64,000 bases of DNA from Helicobacter ailurogastricus (GTDB taxonomy: Bacteria > Campylobacterota > Campylobacteria > Campylobacterales > Helicobacteraceae): positions 173,736-237,735 of the forward strand of contig NZ_CDMG01000004.1 of NCBI RefSeq assembly GCF_001282945.1, read 5' to 3'. Positions 29,445 to 37,927 of this stretch are shown here, in pieces. The notes beneath the pieces are model-generated. The model was not told the DNA's origin and made no database searches. It saw nothing but the letters and a program-made list of their open reading frames with translations. The stretch's first letter is position 1, and each line of letters opens with the position of its first letter. The position numbers and the translations under genes are program-made.

Positions 29445-29585
29445 CTATTCCTCTTGAATGGTGTGTTGCGTGGTGGGGCTTTGCGCCTTTGTGGCGGGGA
29501 TTTTGTCTGTCTTGTAAAAGGGCGGGGCTTTGTAGCCACAGCCTGAGATCAAACATGCTAAAATGCAACTATGAAAGATGCGCAA
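29445..29585 (-). CDS. small LptM-like lipoprotein, antisense-overlapping the next gene
   Basis: A 46 aa reading frame with a clear lipoprotein signal: N-terminal MRIFHSC, a hydrophobic run and the lipobox LISGC with Cys at residue 16, followed at once by GYKAPPFY, close to the GCGxKGPLY phrase of the LptM/YifL family that helps fold the LPS export protein LptD. Start is TTG 29585 with AGGAGA (29593-29598) exactly seven bases upstream; the stop is at 29447-29445, 37 bases before the aminotransferase start. Its first five codons lie exactly opposite the first five codons of the plus-strand gene at 29571. Family assignment rests on the short motif. Confidence 0.7.
   Translation of the reverse strand: MRIFHSCILACLISGCGYKAPPFYKTDKIPATKAQSPTTQHTIQEE
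29556..29564 (+). promoter_or_regulatory. extended -10 immediately before an ATG (possible leaderless start)
   Basis: TGCTAAAAT, the same string as before dnaB. Only six bases separate it from the ATG at 29571, so transcription would begin at or next to the start codon. No ribosome site is present. Confidence 0.45.
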
Positions 29586-30020
29586 AAGATTTTCTCCTCG
29601 CTCTTGCAACAGCCCTTTTTAACCCCCTTGAGGGTGCGCCTGCAACTTGAGCAATTAAAATTGTATCTACCCGCCGGTGTGCTTGTGGGTTTGCGCTCTA
29701 TTGTAATGAAAAATTCTAAACTCCTGCTTGTCTTTAAACACCCAAGCGCATACGCATACTTTAAGGGACAAAAGGCGTATTTCACCTCTACGCTCTTGCA
29801 AGCCGCTAAACAATTAGACATCCCCACAATGCCCACCGAAGTGCAAGGCTATTTGCCTAAACGCATCCAGCAAGACTTCAAAGTGGAAACGCCCAAGCTT
29901 TACTACGATGAGCGCGCTAAAGGCGACTTTGAAAACCTCTTTAAAGACCCTGAGCTAAGGGAGATTTTAGAAAATATCCGCACTTGTATTAAAAAGCACC
30001 ATGGATCGCAAGGCTCTTGA
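29571..30020 (+). CDS. small basic protein, weakly DUF721/DciA-like
   Basis: A 149 aa protein without signal or TM segments. The region 40-85 (RSIVMKNSKLLLVFKHPSAYAYF, then LLQAAKQL) resembles the short domain shared by DciA/DUF721 proteins, some of which load DnaB helicase, but the match is only by eye. It overlaps uvrC by 20 bases, so the two form an operon. Its start lies over the 5' end of the lipoprotein gene on the other strand. Confidence 0.7.
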   Translation: MKDAQKIFSSLLQQPFLTPLRVRLQLEQLKLYLPAGVLVGLRSIVMKNSKLLLVFKHPSAYAYFKGQKAYFTSTLLQAAKQLDIPTMPTEVQGYLPKRIQQDFKVETPKLYYDERAKGDFENLFKDPELREILENIRTCIKKHHGSQGS

Positions 30021-31254
30021 AAACCTCCCCGCCACGAGTGGGGTTTATCTGTATTTTGACTCCAAAGATCGCTTGCTCTATGTGGGCAAGGCTAAGAATT
30101 TACAAAAGCGCATCTTGAGTTACTTTAAAATCCAAGATAGCCAAATTGCCCCTAATCCTAAAAATAGTGTCCGTATCCAGCGCATGGCAAGCCAAATCGC
30201 CTATTTGCAGGTGCAAACCACAAACAGCGAAGAAGAAGCCCTTTTGTTAGAAAATAAGCTCATTAAGACCAAACAACCCAAGTACAACATTCTTTTAAAA
30301 GACTCCAAAACCTACCCCTACATTTGCATCGATTTAAGCAAGCCCTACCCCATCTTAGAGCGCACAAGAGCACCCCTAGAAGGGCATAAGTGCTTTGGAC
30401 CTTTTAGTCTGGCCTCGCTTGAGCTCTTAGAGAGCGTGCAAGCCTTCATCCCCCTCGTGCAAAGCAAGGGCTGTTTAAGGGGCAAAAAGCCTTGTATTTT
30501 TCACCAAATGGGGCGTTGTTTTGCCCCCTGTGCGGGCAAGATTTCCACGCAAGATTACGCCCCCCTTGTGCAAGAAGCCCTAGACTTGCTAAACAACAAA
30601 GAAAAACTATGCGCGCGCTTGCAAGAGCGCATGCGTGTCTTGGCCACGCAAGAGCGCTTTGAAGAAGCGGCGGTTTTTAGGGATTATTTGCAAGCGGTGC
30701 AAACCTTGCTAAAACGCACAGAGCGGCCCGAAGTGCAAATCATTTTAGCCTTGCAAGAGCTCTTAGAGTTAAAAAACCCCCCTAAGCGCATTGAAGTTTT
30801 TGATGTGAGCCACCATGCCCAAAGCGCATGCGTGGGGGGCATGGTCGTGTGGCTTGGGGGCAAGTGGGTAAAAAATGCATACAGACGCTACACCCTTCAA
30901 GGCAAAGATGAATATAGCCAAATGCAAGAAATGCTAGAGCGGCGCGCAAAACAAGGCAAATTTCCCGACTTGTGGCTCATTGATGGGGGGCGCGCCCAAG
31001 CCCTTTTAGCCACGCAAATCTTAGAAAGTTTTGGGGCAAGTGTAGCGGTGATTGCTTTAGCAAAAGAAAAGGCCAACAAGCGGGCTAAACGGGGAGGCGG
31101 GGATGTGGCGGATGTGATCTACAACACTTCACAAACTTGGCACCTAGAGGCGCAAGATGTTCGTTTGCAATTTTTACAAAAATTAAGAGATGAAGCGCAC
31201 CGCTTCGCGCTCGCCTACCATAGGCTTAAAAAGCGCAAAGCTTTTTTGGGCTAG
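30001..31254 (+). CDS. uvrC: compact UvrC excinuclease subunit lacking the linker and HhH domain
   Basis: Nuclease that makes both incisions in nucleotide excision repair. The GIY-YIG domain is intact (SGVYLYF at about 13-19, LLYVGKAKNLQKRI at about 25-38, PKYNILLKD near 95), as are the UvrB-binding UVR segment (about 204-234) and the RNase H-like nuclease with Asp 268 (EVFDVSHH), Asp 303, Asp 328 (WLIDGG) and His 400 (DEAHRF). Yet it is only 417 aa, while UvrC proteins are usually near 600: about 130 residues between UVR and nuclease and the whole C-terminal helix-hairpin-helix domain are missing. There is no frameshift, and the next gene begins three bases later, so the short form is as encoded. 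Confidence 0.9.
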   Translation: MDRKALENLPATSGVYLYFDSKDRLLYVGKAKNLQKRILSYFKIQDSQIAPNPKNSVRIQRMASQIAYLQVQTTNSEEEALLLENKLIKTKQPKYNILLKDSKTYPYICIDLSKPYPILERTRAPLEGHKCFGPFSLASLELLESVQAFIPLVQSKGCLRGKKPCIFHQMGRCFAPCAGKISTQDYAPLVQEALDLLNNKEKLCARLQERMRVLATQERFEEAAVFRDYLQAVQTLLKRTERPEVQIILALQELLELKNPPKRIEVFDVSHHAQSACVGGMVVWLGGKWVKNAYRRYTLQGKDEYSQMQEMLERRAKQGKFPDLWLIDGGRAQALLATQILESFGASVAVIALAKEKANKRAKRGGGDVADVIYNTSQTWHLEAQDVRLQFLQKLRDEAHRFALAYHRLKKRKAFLG

Positions 31255-31257
31255 GGG

Positions 31258-31503
31258 TTATTTGCGGGGGTTTGCTTCTGTAACACGGATCGTCCTGCCC
31301 ATAAAATCCGTGTTGTCTAACTTGGCGATGGCTTGTTGTGCGCCCTCATCCTCCATTTCCACAAACCCAAATCCTTTAGGTCTTTTGGTTTCGCGGTCTT
31401 GAATCAACTTCACCGAGCTCACAGCCCCAAATTGGCTAAAGAGTTCTTCGACTTCCTGATTTGACGCGCTATAAACCAAATTCCCTACATAAATGTTCTT
31501 CAA
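31258..31503 (-). CDS. single-RRM RNA-binding protein
   Basis: An 81 aa protein made of one RNA recognition motif: RNP2 is IYVGNL (about residues 4-9) and RNP1 is KGFGFVEM (about 43-50), with the aromatic residues needed to stack on bases. Similar small RRM proteins are common in epsilonproteobacteria and cyanobacteria; target RNAs are unknown. It begins with TTG 31503, preceded by GGAGAG. It converges with uvrC with three bases between them. Confidence 0.93.
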   Translation of the reverse strand: MKNIYVGNLVYSASNQEVEELFSQFGAVSSVKLIQDRETKRPKGFGFVEMEDEGAQQAIAKLDNTDFMGRTIRVTEANPRK

Positions 31504-31589
31504 AGCTTCTCTCCACTAGATTTAGTCCTGTCAAAATAAACAAGGAACGGGCTGATTGTAGCATAAAGCAACTTAACAATGGTAAATGA

Positions 31590-32822
31590 CTATTCGTTGC
31601 GTAAAATGGCGAGCGCATCCACACTTGCCGCTTTGCGCGCGGGGTAGTAAGACGACAGGGCGACAATGACAAGCGCACCAATCAGCGTACTCAAAAAATC
31701 CACAGCCGACAAGTCCAGGGGCAATTTATTGATGCCATAGACATCAGCGGGCAGGGAAATGATGGGGAAGGTGGAAAGCACCCACAGCACGATAAAGGCC
31801 AACACCACGCCTAAAACAATCCCCCCCACGCCGATGACCGAGCCCAAAGTAAAAAAACTCTTTTGGATTTCTTTTGTAGTTGTGCCTAAACTGAGTAAGA
31901 GGGCGATCTCTTTGCGGCGATTCATCACCACCATTAATAAAGAGCTGATGATATTCAAGCTTGCCATTAAAATGATCAACATTAAAACAATGAAAAGGGC
32001 GCGCTTTTCTAAAGCCATCGCGGAAAAAAAGTTGCCATTTTGTTGCCACCACCCCTCAATATCTACCCCATTGTTGGGGATTTCTTTTAAGGCTTTCTTG
32101 ATCTTCTCCATGTCTTGCATGGGGGTTTTGGAATAGACATGCACGCCATCATACACCCCTGCGGGCAAATCCCTAATCGCCTGCAAAGCCTCTATATTCG
32201 TGTATAAATAGCTCCCATCGTAAGCCTTAAGCCCGGATTCAAAAAAACCTTTGAGCTGGAAGCGTTTCATGGTCGGGGAGAGTACAAAGCCTGTGGGTTC
32301 TAATTTGGTGAAAAAGAGATCGATTTGGTGGGTGTTGCCTAAAAGCAAAGAATCTTTAAAGCCCTTGCCCGCCACTAAGTTAAAGGGCGTGCGCTTAAAA
32401 GCTTGCAAATCATCCCCCTTTAAGCCCTTTTTTAAAATGTCGTTGATCTGGACTTCCTTTTGTATATCCACCCCAAAGAGCATCCCTCCACTCAGCATGC
32501 CATTAAAGCGCGCCACGACTTGGCTTTGCAAATAGGGGCTAAAGCGCAAGTTGGGGAAGCGTTTTTCTAGGGCATCTAAGGTCTTTTGCTCCACGCCATA
32601 ATAGCTCGTGGCATAAAGGGTGAGCGGGTAATTCATCACAAAGAGCTTTTTTTCAAACTCGGCATTCATGCCATTCATGATCGCCATCGCCACAATCAAG
32701 ACCATCACCCCCACCCCCACTCCTAAAAAGGCCAAGATCGCGGTGATGCTGATGAAAGGCTGGGTTTTATCAAAACGCAAATAGCGGCGTACTAAAAACG
32801 CCACCAAAGAAGCTTTAGGCAT
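31590..32822 (-). CDS. ABC transporter permease of the LolC/LolE (FtsX) type
   Basis: Inner-membrane permease of 410 aa with the LolC/E layout: one N-terminal TM helix with [23 protein letters not shown] (about residues 22-45), a large periplasmic part (about 50-280) and three C-terminal helices with an FtsX signature ending in [17 protein letters not shown]. Such proteins release lipoproteins to LolA, which is encoded next to secA at 35505. I chose ATG 32822, inside the secA end (eight-base overlap). Helicobacter usually has one permease gene, so homodimer use is likely. The ATPase (LolD) is not in the window. Confidence 0.86.
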   Translation of the reverse strand: MPKASLVAFLVRRYLRFDKTQPFISITAILAFLGVGVGVMVLIVAMAIMNGMNAEFEKKLFVMNYPLTLYATSYYGVEQKTLDALEKRFPNLRFSPYLQSQVVARFNGMLSGGMLFGVDIQKEVQINDILKKGLKGDDLQAFKRTPFNLVAGKGFKDSLLLGNTHQIDLFFTKLEPTGFVLSPTMKRFQLKGFFESGLKAYDGSYLYTNIEALQAIRDLPAGVYDGVHVYSKTPMQDMEKIKKALKEIPNNGVDIEGWWQQNGNFFSAMALEKRALFIVLMLIILMASLNIISSLLMVVMNRRKEIALLLSLGTTTKEIQKSFFTLGSVIGVGGIVLGVVLAFIVLWVLSTFPIISLPADVYGINKLPLDLSAVDFLSTLIGALVIVALSSYYPARKAASVDALAILRNE

Positions 32823-35409
32823 CTGTGGATTTGTTTTGGGTCGCAAAAATTCCTTTTTTAGGTCCGCTTTTAGCGTGGCAATTTTTATACTTTTTGCCGC
32901 TGCCACAATAACAAGGGCTGTTGCGTGTAGGAGTCTTGGTGGGTTCCTTATCCCCGCCCCAACTGCTTAAACCCGCTTCAATCTCTTGGTTGTTAAAACT
33001 CAATTCTAATTGTTCATCCTCTAAGCCGCTTAAAAAACGCGCGGTGTCTTCGGGGGTGTTGGCGACCAATTCGAGTTTGTGGAAAGTTTTAATGGCCTCT
33101 AGCTTGATGGAGTCAATGAGCTCTAAAAAGAGATTGTAGCTTTCTTTTTTATACTCCACTAAGGGGTCTTTTTGGTTATAACCCCTAAGCCCGATGCCTG
33201 TTTTGAGGTTATCCATCGTGTAAAGGTGTTCGCGCCAAGCGTTGTCTAAAATCTGTAAATACACCACCCGCTCGATTTTGTTTAAATCCTCAACATGCGC
33301 CATTTTGGCGGCGTATTGCGCCTCTAGGGCCTTTAAAATGAAGTTTTCCACCGCATTAAAATCCCGCTCTTGTAAAGAGGTAAAGTCGATATGGGTGTTA
33401 AACTCCTCTTGCAAGACTTGCGCGGCATTTTCTAAATCCTCGCTTGAAAAATCCTGCTCTTTAAAAGCTTGGTTGTGCTCTAAAATGTGGGCCACTGCGT
33501 ATTGGCGATTCTCAGCAATGCGCGCGCCGATGTCGTAGTTGTCGTCTAATAATTCATTGCGGAATTTATAAACGGTTTTGCGCTGTTCGTTGGCGACATC
33601 GTCATACTCCAGCAGATGCTTACGGCTTTCAAAGTGCAAGGCCTCGACTTTCTTTTGGGCATTCTCCACAGAGCGCGTCACTAGCTTAGACTCGATGTAT
33701 TCGCCATCTTGCAGGCCTAATTTTTCCATCACCCCCTTAATGCGGTCGCTGCCAAAGATTCTAAGCAGGCCATCCTCAAGGCTCAAATAAAATTGACTGA
33801 CCCCGGGATCGCCCTGCCGCCCAGAGCGCCCCCTTAGCTGGTTGTCGATGCGCCGACTCTCGTGGCGCTCTGTGCCGATGATGTAAAGCCCGCCCAAGTC
33901 TTTGATCTCTTGGCTGAGTTTAATATCCACACCCCGCCCGGCCATGTTGGTGGCGATGGTTACAGCCCCCTTGAGCCCCGCGTCTTTGATGATCTCGGCT
34001 TCTTTGGTGTGCTGTTTGGCGTTGAGCACCGTGTGGGGGATGCGCTCTTTTTGGAGCAGAGCGTGCAAAGCCTCGCTCTTTTGGATGCTGGCCGTGCCCA
34101 CTAAAACGGGTTGGCCTATGGCGTGCAGCTCTTTAATCTTAGCCACCACCGCTTCAAACTTCTCCCGCTCGCTTTTATAAATCAAGTCGTTTAGGTCTTT
34201 GCGCTGGATGGGTAGATTCGTGGGTACAGACACGACTTCTAAATTATAAATTTCCAAAAACTCAGTTGCCTCTGTTTGGGCGGTGCCTGTCATGCCTGAG
34301 AGTTTGTCATAGAGTCTAAAGTAATTTTGAAAAGTGATGTCGGCTAAAGTTTGGCTCTCCTCTTTAATGCCCACCTTTTCTTTCGCCTCTAAAGCTTGGT
34401 GTAAGCCCTCGCTAAAGCGCCGCCCCTCGCTCAAGCGCCCCGTAAATTCATCCACAATCACCACTTCGCCATTTGCCACGACATAATCTTTATCCCGCGC
34501 AAAGAGATAGTGCGCCTTGAGGGCTTGATCTAGGTGGTGGGATAAAATCGCGTTTTCTAGGCTGTAAAGGTTATCCACGCCAAAGAGTTCCTCTGCCTTC
34601 TTAATGCCCTCCTCTGTGATTAAAATCACCCGATTTTTTTCGTCAATGGTGAAGTCTATGTCTGCTTGCATGTTTTTAGCGACCGTGTCGGCGCGCTCGT
34701 AATTCTCCATGCGCTTATTCACAGGGCCAGAGATAATAAGGGGGGTACGGGCTTCATCGATCAAAATCGAATCCACCTCATCCACGATCGCAAAGGCATG
34801 TTCTTTTTGCACCTTTTGCCCCAAAGAGAACTTCATATTGTCTCTAAGGTAATCAAAGCCAAATTCGTTGTTGGTGCCATAGACAACATTATTGGCGTAA
34901 ATCTCTAGGCGTTCCTCATCATCCACGCCAGCCGTAACCACCCCCACGCTGTAACCCAAGAAATTATACAGGGGTTGCATTTGTGTCGCGTCCCTTTGGG
35001 CTAGGTAGTCATTCACCGTCACAACATGCACGCTGCGCCCACCCAAAGCATTCAAAGCCACGGCTAAAGTCGCCACTAAGGTTTTGCCCTCTCCTGTTTT
35101 CATCTCGGCAATCTTGCCCTCGTGCAAGACCATCCCGCCGATGAGCTGCACATCAAAATGGCGCATGCCTAAAATGCGCCTAGAAGCCTCCCTAGTGATC
35201 GCAAAACTTAAGGGCAAAACCTCTGCTAAATCCTTTTGTCCGCTTTGCACCGCCTCTTTTAAGCCAAAAAAACGCTCCTGCAACTCCCCATCACCCAAAG
35301 CTTGCAACTCAGCTTCTAGGCCGTTGATCACGGCCACCTGTTTTTGGTAGCGCTTGATCTCCCTTTGGTTTCTTGTGCCAACAATCTTACCCAGCACGGC
35401 TTTAATCAT
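32815..35409 (-). CDS. secA: preprotein translocase ATPase SecA
   Basis: Motor that pushes unfolded preproteins through SecYEG. The 864 aa protein has the Walker A in MKTGEGKTL (about residues 104-112), VNDYLAQRD (about 131), [20 protein letters not shown] (about 207-226), the second ATPase fold ([14 protein letters not shown] near 560) and the C-terminal zinc-binding [15 protein letters not shown], which binds SecB or lipids. ATG 35409 is favoured because AAGGA lies eight bases upstream and homologues begin MIKA; ATG 35418 is directly behind that site. Confidence 0.97.
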   Translation of the reverse strand: MIKAVLGKIVGTRNQREIKRYQKQVAVINGLEAELQALGDGELQERFFGLKEAVQSGQKDLAEVLPLSFAITREASRRILGMRHFDVQLIGGMVLHEGKIAEMKTGEGKTLVATLAVALNALGGRSVHVVTVNDYLAQRDATQMQPLYNFLGYSVGVVTAGVDDEERLEIYANNVVYGTNNEFGFDYLRDNMKFSLGQKVQKEHAFAIVDEVDSILIDEARTPLIISGPVNKRMENYERADTVAKNMQADIDFTIDEKNRVILITEEGIKKAEELFGVDNLYSLENAILSHHLDQALKAHYLFARDKDYVVANGEVVIVDEFTGRLSEGRRFSEGLHQALEAKEKVGIKEESQTLADITFQNYFRLYDKLSGMTGTAQTEATEFLEIYNLEVVSVPTNLPIQRKDLNDLIYKSEREKFEAVVAKIKELHAIGQPVLVGTASIQKSEALHALLQKERIPHTVLNAKQHTKEAEIIKDAGLKGAVTIATNMAGRGVDIKLSQEIKDLGGLYIIGTERHESRRIDNQLRGRSGRQGDPGVSQFYLSLEDGLLRIFGSDRIKGVMEKLGLQDGEYIESKLVTRSVENAQKKVEALHFESRKHLLEYDDVANEQRKTVYKFRNELLDDNYDIGARIAENRQYAVAHILEHNQAFKEQDFSSEDLENAAQVLQEEFNTHIDFTSLQERDFNAVENFILKALEAQYAAKMAHVEDLNKIERVVYLQILDNAWREHLYTMDNLKTGIGLRGYNQKDPLVEYKKESYNLFLELIDSIKLEAIKTFHKLELVANTPEDTARFLSGLEDEQLELSFNNQEIEAGLSSWGGDKEPTKTPTRNSPCYCGSGKKYKNCHAKSGPKKGIFATQNKSTDA

Positions 35410-35504
35410 TCTAAGCATCCTTATAATCCCAAGGATAAAATGTCTTTTCGCATAAGAGCGGATTCTAACAAAATTTTGTAAAATTCCTAATAAAAGGAGA
35501 GCCC

Positions 35505-36029
35505 ATGCGCCCTTTCATCCTGCCCCTTGTCCTGTGTTTCCAGTTTTTAGTGTCCGCCCCCCTGCACTTTAATAGCTTTAGTGCGCATTTTAAACAAGTG
35601 GTGCTGGGCACGACTCCCTCGCCAATCAACCCCACCTATGAAGGGCAAATTTTAGCCAAAGCCCCTTTTTTTGCAAAGTGGAGCTACACCAAGCCCAGTC
35701 CCAAAGAGGTCTATATGCAAGACAAGCAAGTGATCATCTACGAGCCTAGATTATTGCAAGCCACTTACACCAAGTTAGACAAGGCCCTAGATTTTTTCGC
35801 GATCCTCAAAAAAGCTAAATTGCAAAAAGATGGCCGTTATAAAGCCAAAATCAACCACACAATCTACTACCTCACTTTAAAAGATGGTCTGCCCTTCAAG
35901 CTCAACTTCACCGATAAGATGCAAAGCCATGTCGAAATCACCTTCAGCGGTGTGCGCGCCAACATCGCCCTAGAGCCCGCCCTTTTCCAATTCACTCCCC
36001 CAGCAGGCATTGACATTATCCATCAATAA
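35505..36029 (+). CDS. lolA: outer-membrane lipoprotein carrier LolA
   Basis: Periplasmic chaperone that carries lipoproteins from the Lol permease to the outer membrane. The 174 aa precursor has a signal peptide (residues 1-18, ending VSA) and the LolA pattern: FSAHFKQVV near the mature start, [17 protein letters not shown] (about 46-62), [14 protein letters not shown] (about 76-89) and PFKLNFTD near 138. AAAGGAG stands before ATG 35505. It is divergent from secA and supplies the next step after the permease at 31590. Confidence 0.9.
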   Translation: MRPFILPLVLCFQFLVSAPLHFNSFSAHFKQVVLGTTPSPINPTYEGQILAKAPFFAKWSYTKPSPKEVYMQDKQVIIYEPRLLQATYTKLDKALDFFAILKKAKLQKDGRYKAKINHTIYYLTLKDGLPFKLNFTDKMQSHVEITFSGVRANIALEPALFQFTPPAGIDIIHQ

Positions 36030-36168
36030 ACACACAAATTTTTGCGCTTATCAAATTTTGCACTAATTCAAGGTATAGGGCGGGGTGCCAAGGTCAGCTT
36101 AAGGCCGTGAAAAGTGCGCTTTTTGTGGCATAATTTGGGCTTGTTAAGCACTGATAAAAAGGATTTTT

Positions 36169-37299
36169 TTGCAGATCAACCCTTACAGCACGCAATTAAT
36201 CGAGCAGGACGACATAGAGGCGGTGCAAAAGGCCCTGCAAGGGGCGCACTTAGCGCAAGGCCCTTTAGTGGAGCATTTTGAGCGGGCTTTGGCAGATTAC
36301 TTAGGGGTTAGGCATGTTGTGGTTTGCACGAATGCCACGAGCGCGCTTTTTATGCTCTATCAGGCTTTGGATTTAGGCCACTCTAAGGTCATCACCACCC
36401 CTATAAGCTTTGTGGCGACCGCAAACATGCTCCTAGCCACACAAGCCACGCCTATTTTTTGCGACATCGGGGATGATGGCAACATTGACCCCACGCTTTT
36501 AAAAGATTGCCTAAAAGCGGGGGTTAGAGCGGTGGTGAGCGTGGATTATGGAGGGGCGAGTGTGGATGTGGCAGCGATTAAAGCCTTTTGTACCCAACAT
36601 GGGCTCATTTTTATCAGCGACAGCTCACACGCCTTTGGAGGGGAGTATCAGGGGAGCAAAATTGGCAAACTGGCCGATGCGAGCGTTTTTAGCTTCCACG
36701 CCATTAAACCCATCACCACCGCCGAAGGAGGGGCGATCGCCACAAATGATGACGCGCTTTATCAAAGACTTAAATTGCTGATGGCGCACGGGGTAGAAAA
36801 ATGTGGGTGGGACACGCAGGTGCAAACTTTGGGCTACAATTTTAGGATGAATGAATTACAAGCCGCGCTGGGCTTAAGCCAACTGAAAAAAGTCGATGCC
36901 TTCATCGCCAAGAGAGAAGAGATCGCCTGCTTGTATGATCGCCTGTTCGCCAACAACCCCTATTTTACTTGCTTGCACGCCGGCTTGGCTTCAACGATTA
37001 AAAGCACCAACCATTTATACCCCATTTTGCTAAAGCCCTTTTTGTGGGAGCATAAGACGCAAATTTTAGACGCGCTCTTGCAAGCCAAAATGGGCGTGCA
37101 AGTGCATTACAAACCCATACACACCTTTAAGCTTTACCAAAACTTGCTAGGCGTGCAAAGCCTCCCTAAAGCCCAGAGTTTTTATCAAGCCGAAATCTCT
37201 TTGCCATGCCATCAAAAAATGAGTTTAGAGCAAGCCAAACACACAGCGCAAACTTTGCTAGATATTTTTGGAGAGTTCAAAAGAAGCGGTTTATTTTAA
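36169..37299 (+). CDS. pseC: UDP-4-amino-4,6-dideoxy-N-acetyl-beta-L-altrosamine transaminase
   Basis: PLP enzyme of the pseudaminic acid pathway, whose product decorates Helicobacter flagellins and is needed for filament assembly. The DegT/DnrJ/EryC1 pattern is clear: TNATSALFMLYQAL (about 45-58), DSSHAFGGEYQGSKIGKLADASVFSFHAIKPIT with the Schiff-base Lys in HAIKP (about 180), and GYNFRMNELQAALGLSQL (about 222-239). Length 376 aa. It starts with TTG 36169 preceded by AAAAGGA. A -10-like CATAAT lies near 36130. flgI, a flagellar gene, is in the same window but not linked. Confidence 0.92.
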   Translation: MQINPYSTQLIEQDDIEAVQKALQGAHLAQGPLVEHFERALADYLGVRHVVVCTNATSALFMLYQALDLGHSKVITTPISFVATANMLLATQATPIFCDIGDDGNIDPTLLKDCLKAGVRAVVSVDYGGASVDVAAIKAFCTQHGLIFISDSSHAFGGEYQGSKIGKLADASVFSFHAIKPITTAEGGAIATNDDALYQRLKLLMAHGVEKCGWDTQVQTLGYNFRMNELQAALGLSQLKKVDAFIAKREEIACLYDRLFANNPYFTCLHAGLASTIKSTNHLYPILLKPFLWEHKTQILDALLQAKMGVQVHYKPIHTFKLYQNLLGVQSLPKAQSFYQAEISLPCHQKMSLEQAKHTAQTLLDIFGEFKRSGLF

Positions 37300-37323
37300 A
37301 TTATTTTTTTAGGGGAGAATATG

Positions 37324-37349
37324 CCACAATCCACAATCCACAATCCACA
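37324..37349 (+). repeat. heptamer array (CCACAAT)3.7 before the LRAT-like gene
   Basis: Three full CCACAAT units at 37324, 37331 and 37338 plus CCACA. Read in register ATCCACA it is the same heptamer as in the glycosyltransferase at 55341. The array begins right after an ATG at 37321 that follows AGGGGAG, so it forms a small frame (stop at 37351-37353). Changing the unit number shifts that frame but in every frame it stops before 37420. Confidence 0.85.
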
Positions 37350-37419
37350 GGCTTGAGGATTGGCGTTAGTGGATGATAGATGATGATGGATGAGGAAAAG
37401 TATCTTAAAGGAGTTTTCT

Positions 37420-37920
37420 ATGGCAAAAATTACAAGCTTGGAGAGGTATGCTAAACCTGGATCTGTTGTGTATTGCAAGATTGGCTTTTTGTCTTTGGCG
37501 GAACATTCGGGTATCTACATAGGGGGTAATCTCATTGTCGAGATCACCGATAGAGACGGCAAGGCGTGGATCAGATGCGCCGACCCCCGCCACTTTTTAA
37601 CACGCCTAGAGGACGAAAGAGCGGGCAAGCTCAAAGAGAGCGGGAAAATTTATATCGCTTCTGACAAAAATGGTCATTCATTTGGCTCAGAACAAGTAGC
37701 CCAGCGCGCTAAAACAGCATATGAAAGCGCAAAGAGTCAAGCCAAAGGCAAAGACTACGCATATTTTCCCGTAGATGATTCCGAGTTGAATTGCCATAAA
37801 TTCAGCGCGGGGTGCTTATTACGCAATTTTAAGAATGATTGTGGGCGATTTGATAAACTTGAGGAAGCCATCCGCGAGACTTACGGCGAATTTAAATGGC
37901 TTCATGTGGAGATTGGTTAA
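37420..37920 (+). CDS. LRAT-like (NlpC/P60 superfamily) protein
   Basis: The 166 aa protein shows the two signatures of the LRAT group of circularly permuted NlpC/P60 proteins: His 29 in EHSGIYIGG and Cys 125 in LNCHKFSAGC, spaced as in lecithin:retinol acyltransferase and H-rev107 relatives, which act on acyl or amide bonds by a His-Cys pair. The substrate is unknown. There is no signal peptide or TM segment, so it acts in the cytoplasm. ATG 37420 follows AAAGGAG at 37407-37413, six bases away; an in-frame ATG at 37390 has no ribosome site. It sits between pseC and ccoI, behind a heptamer repeat, and I do not know it from H. pylori. Confidence 0.75.
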   Translation: MAKITSLERYAKPGSVVYCKIGFLSLAEHSGIYIGGNLIVEITDRDGKAWIRCADPRHFLTRLEDERAGKLKESGKIYIASDKNGHSFGSEQVAQRAKTAYESAKSQAKGKDYAYFPVDDSELNCHKFSAGCLLRNFKNDCGRFDKLEEAIRETYGEFKWLHVEIG

Positions 37921-37927
37921 CTTTTAT

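Noticed and set aside
30001-31254. UvrC shortness as a frameshift pseudogene
   Set aside because: The frame is continuous, all catalytic residues are kept and no leftover HhH-coding sequence follows the stop; it is an in-frame short form.
37324-37349. CCACAAT repeats as a CRISPR array
   Set aside because: Units are 7 bases with no spacers between them, so this is a simple tandem repeat.
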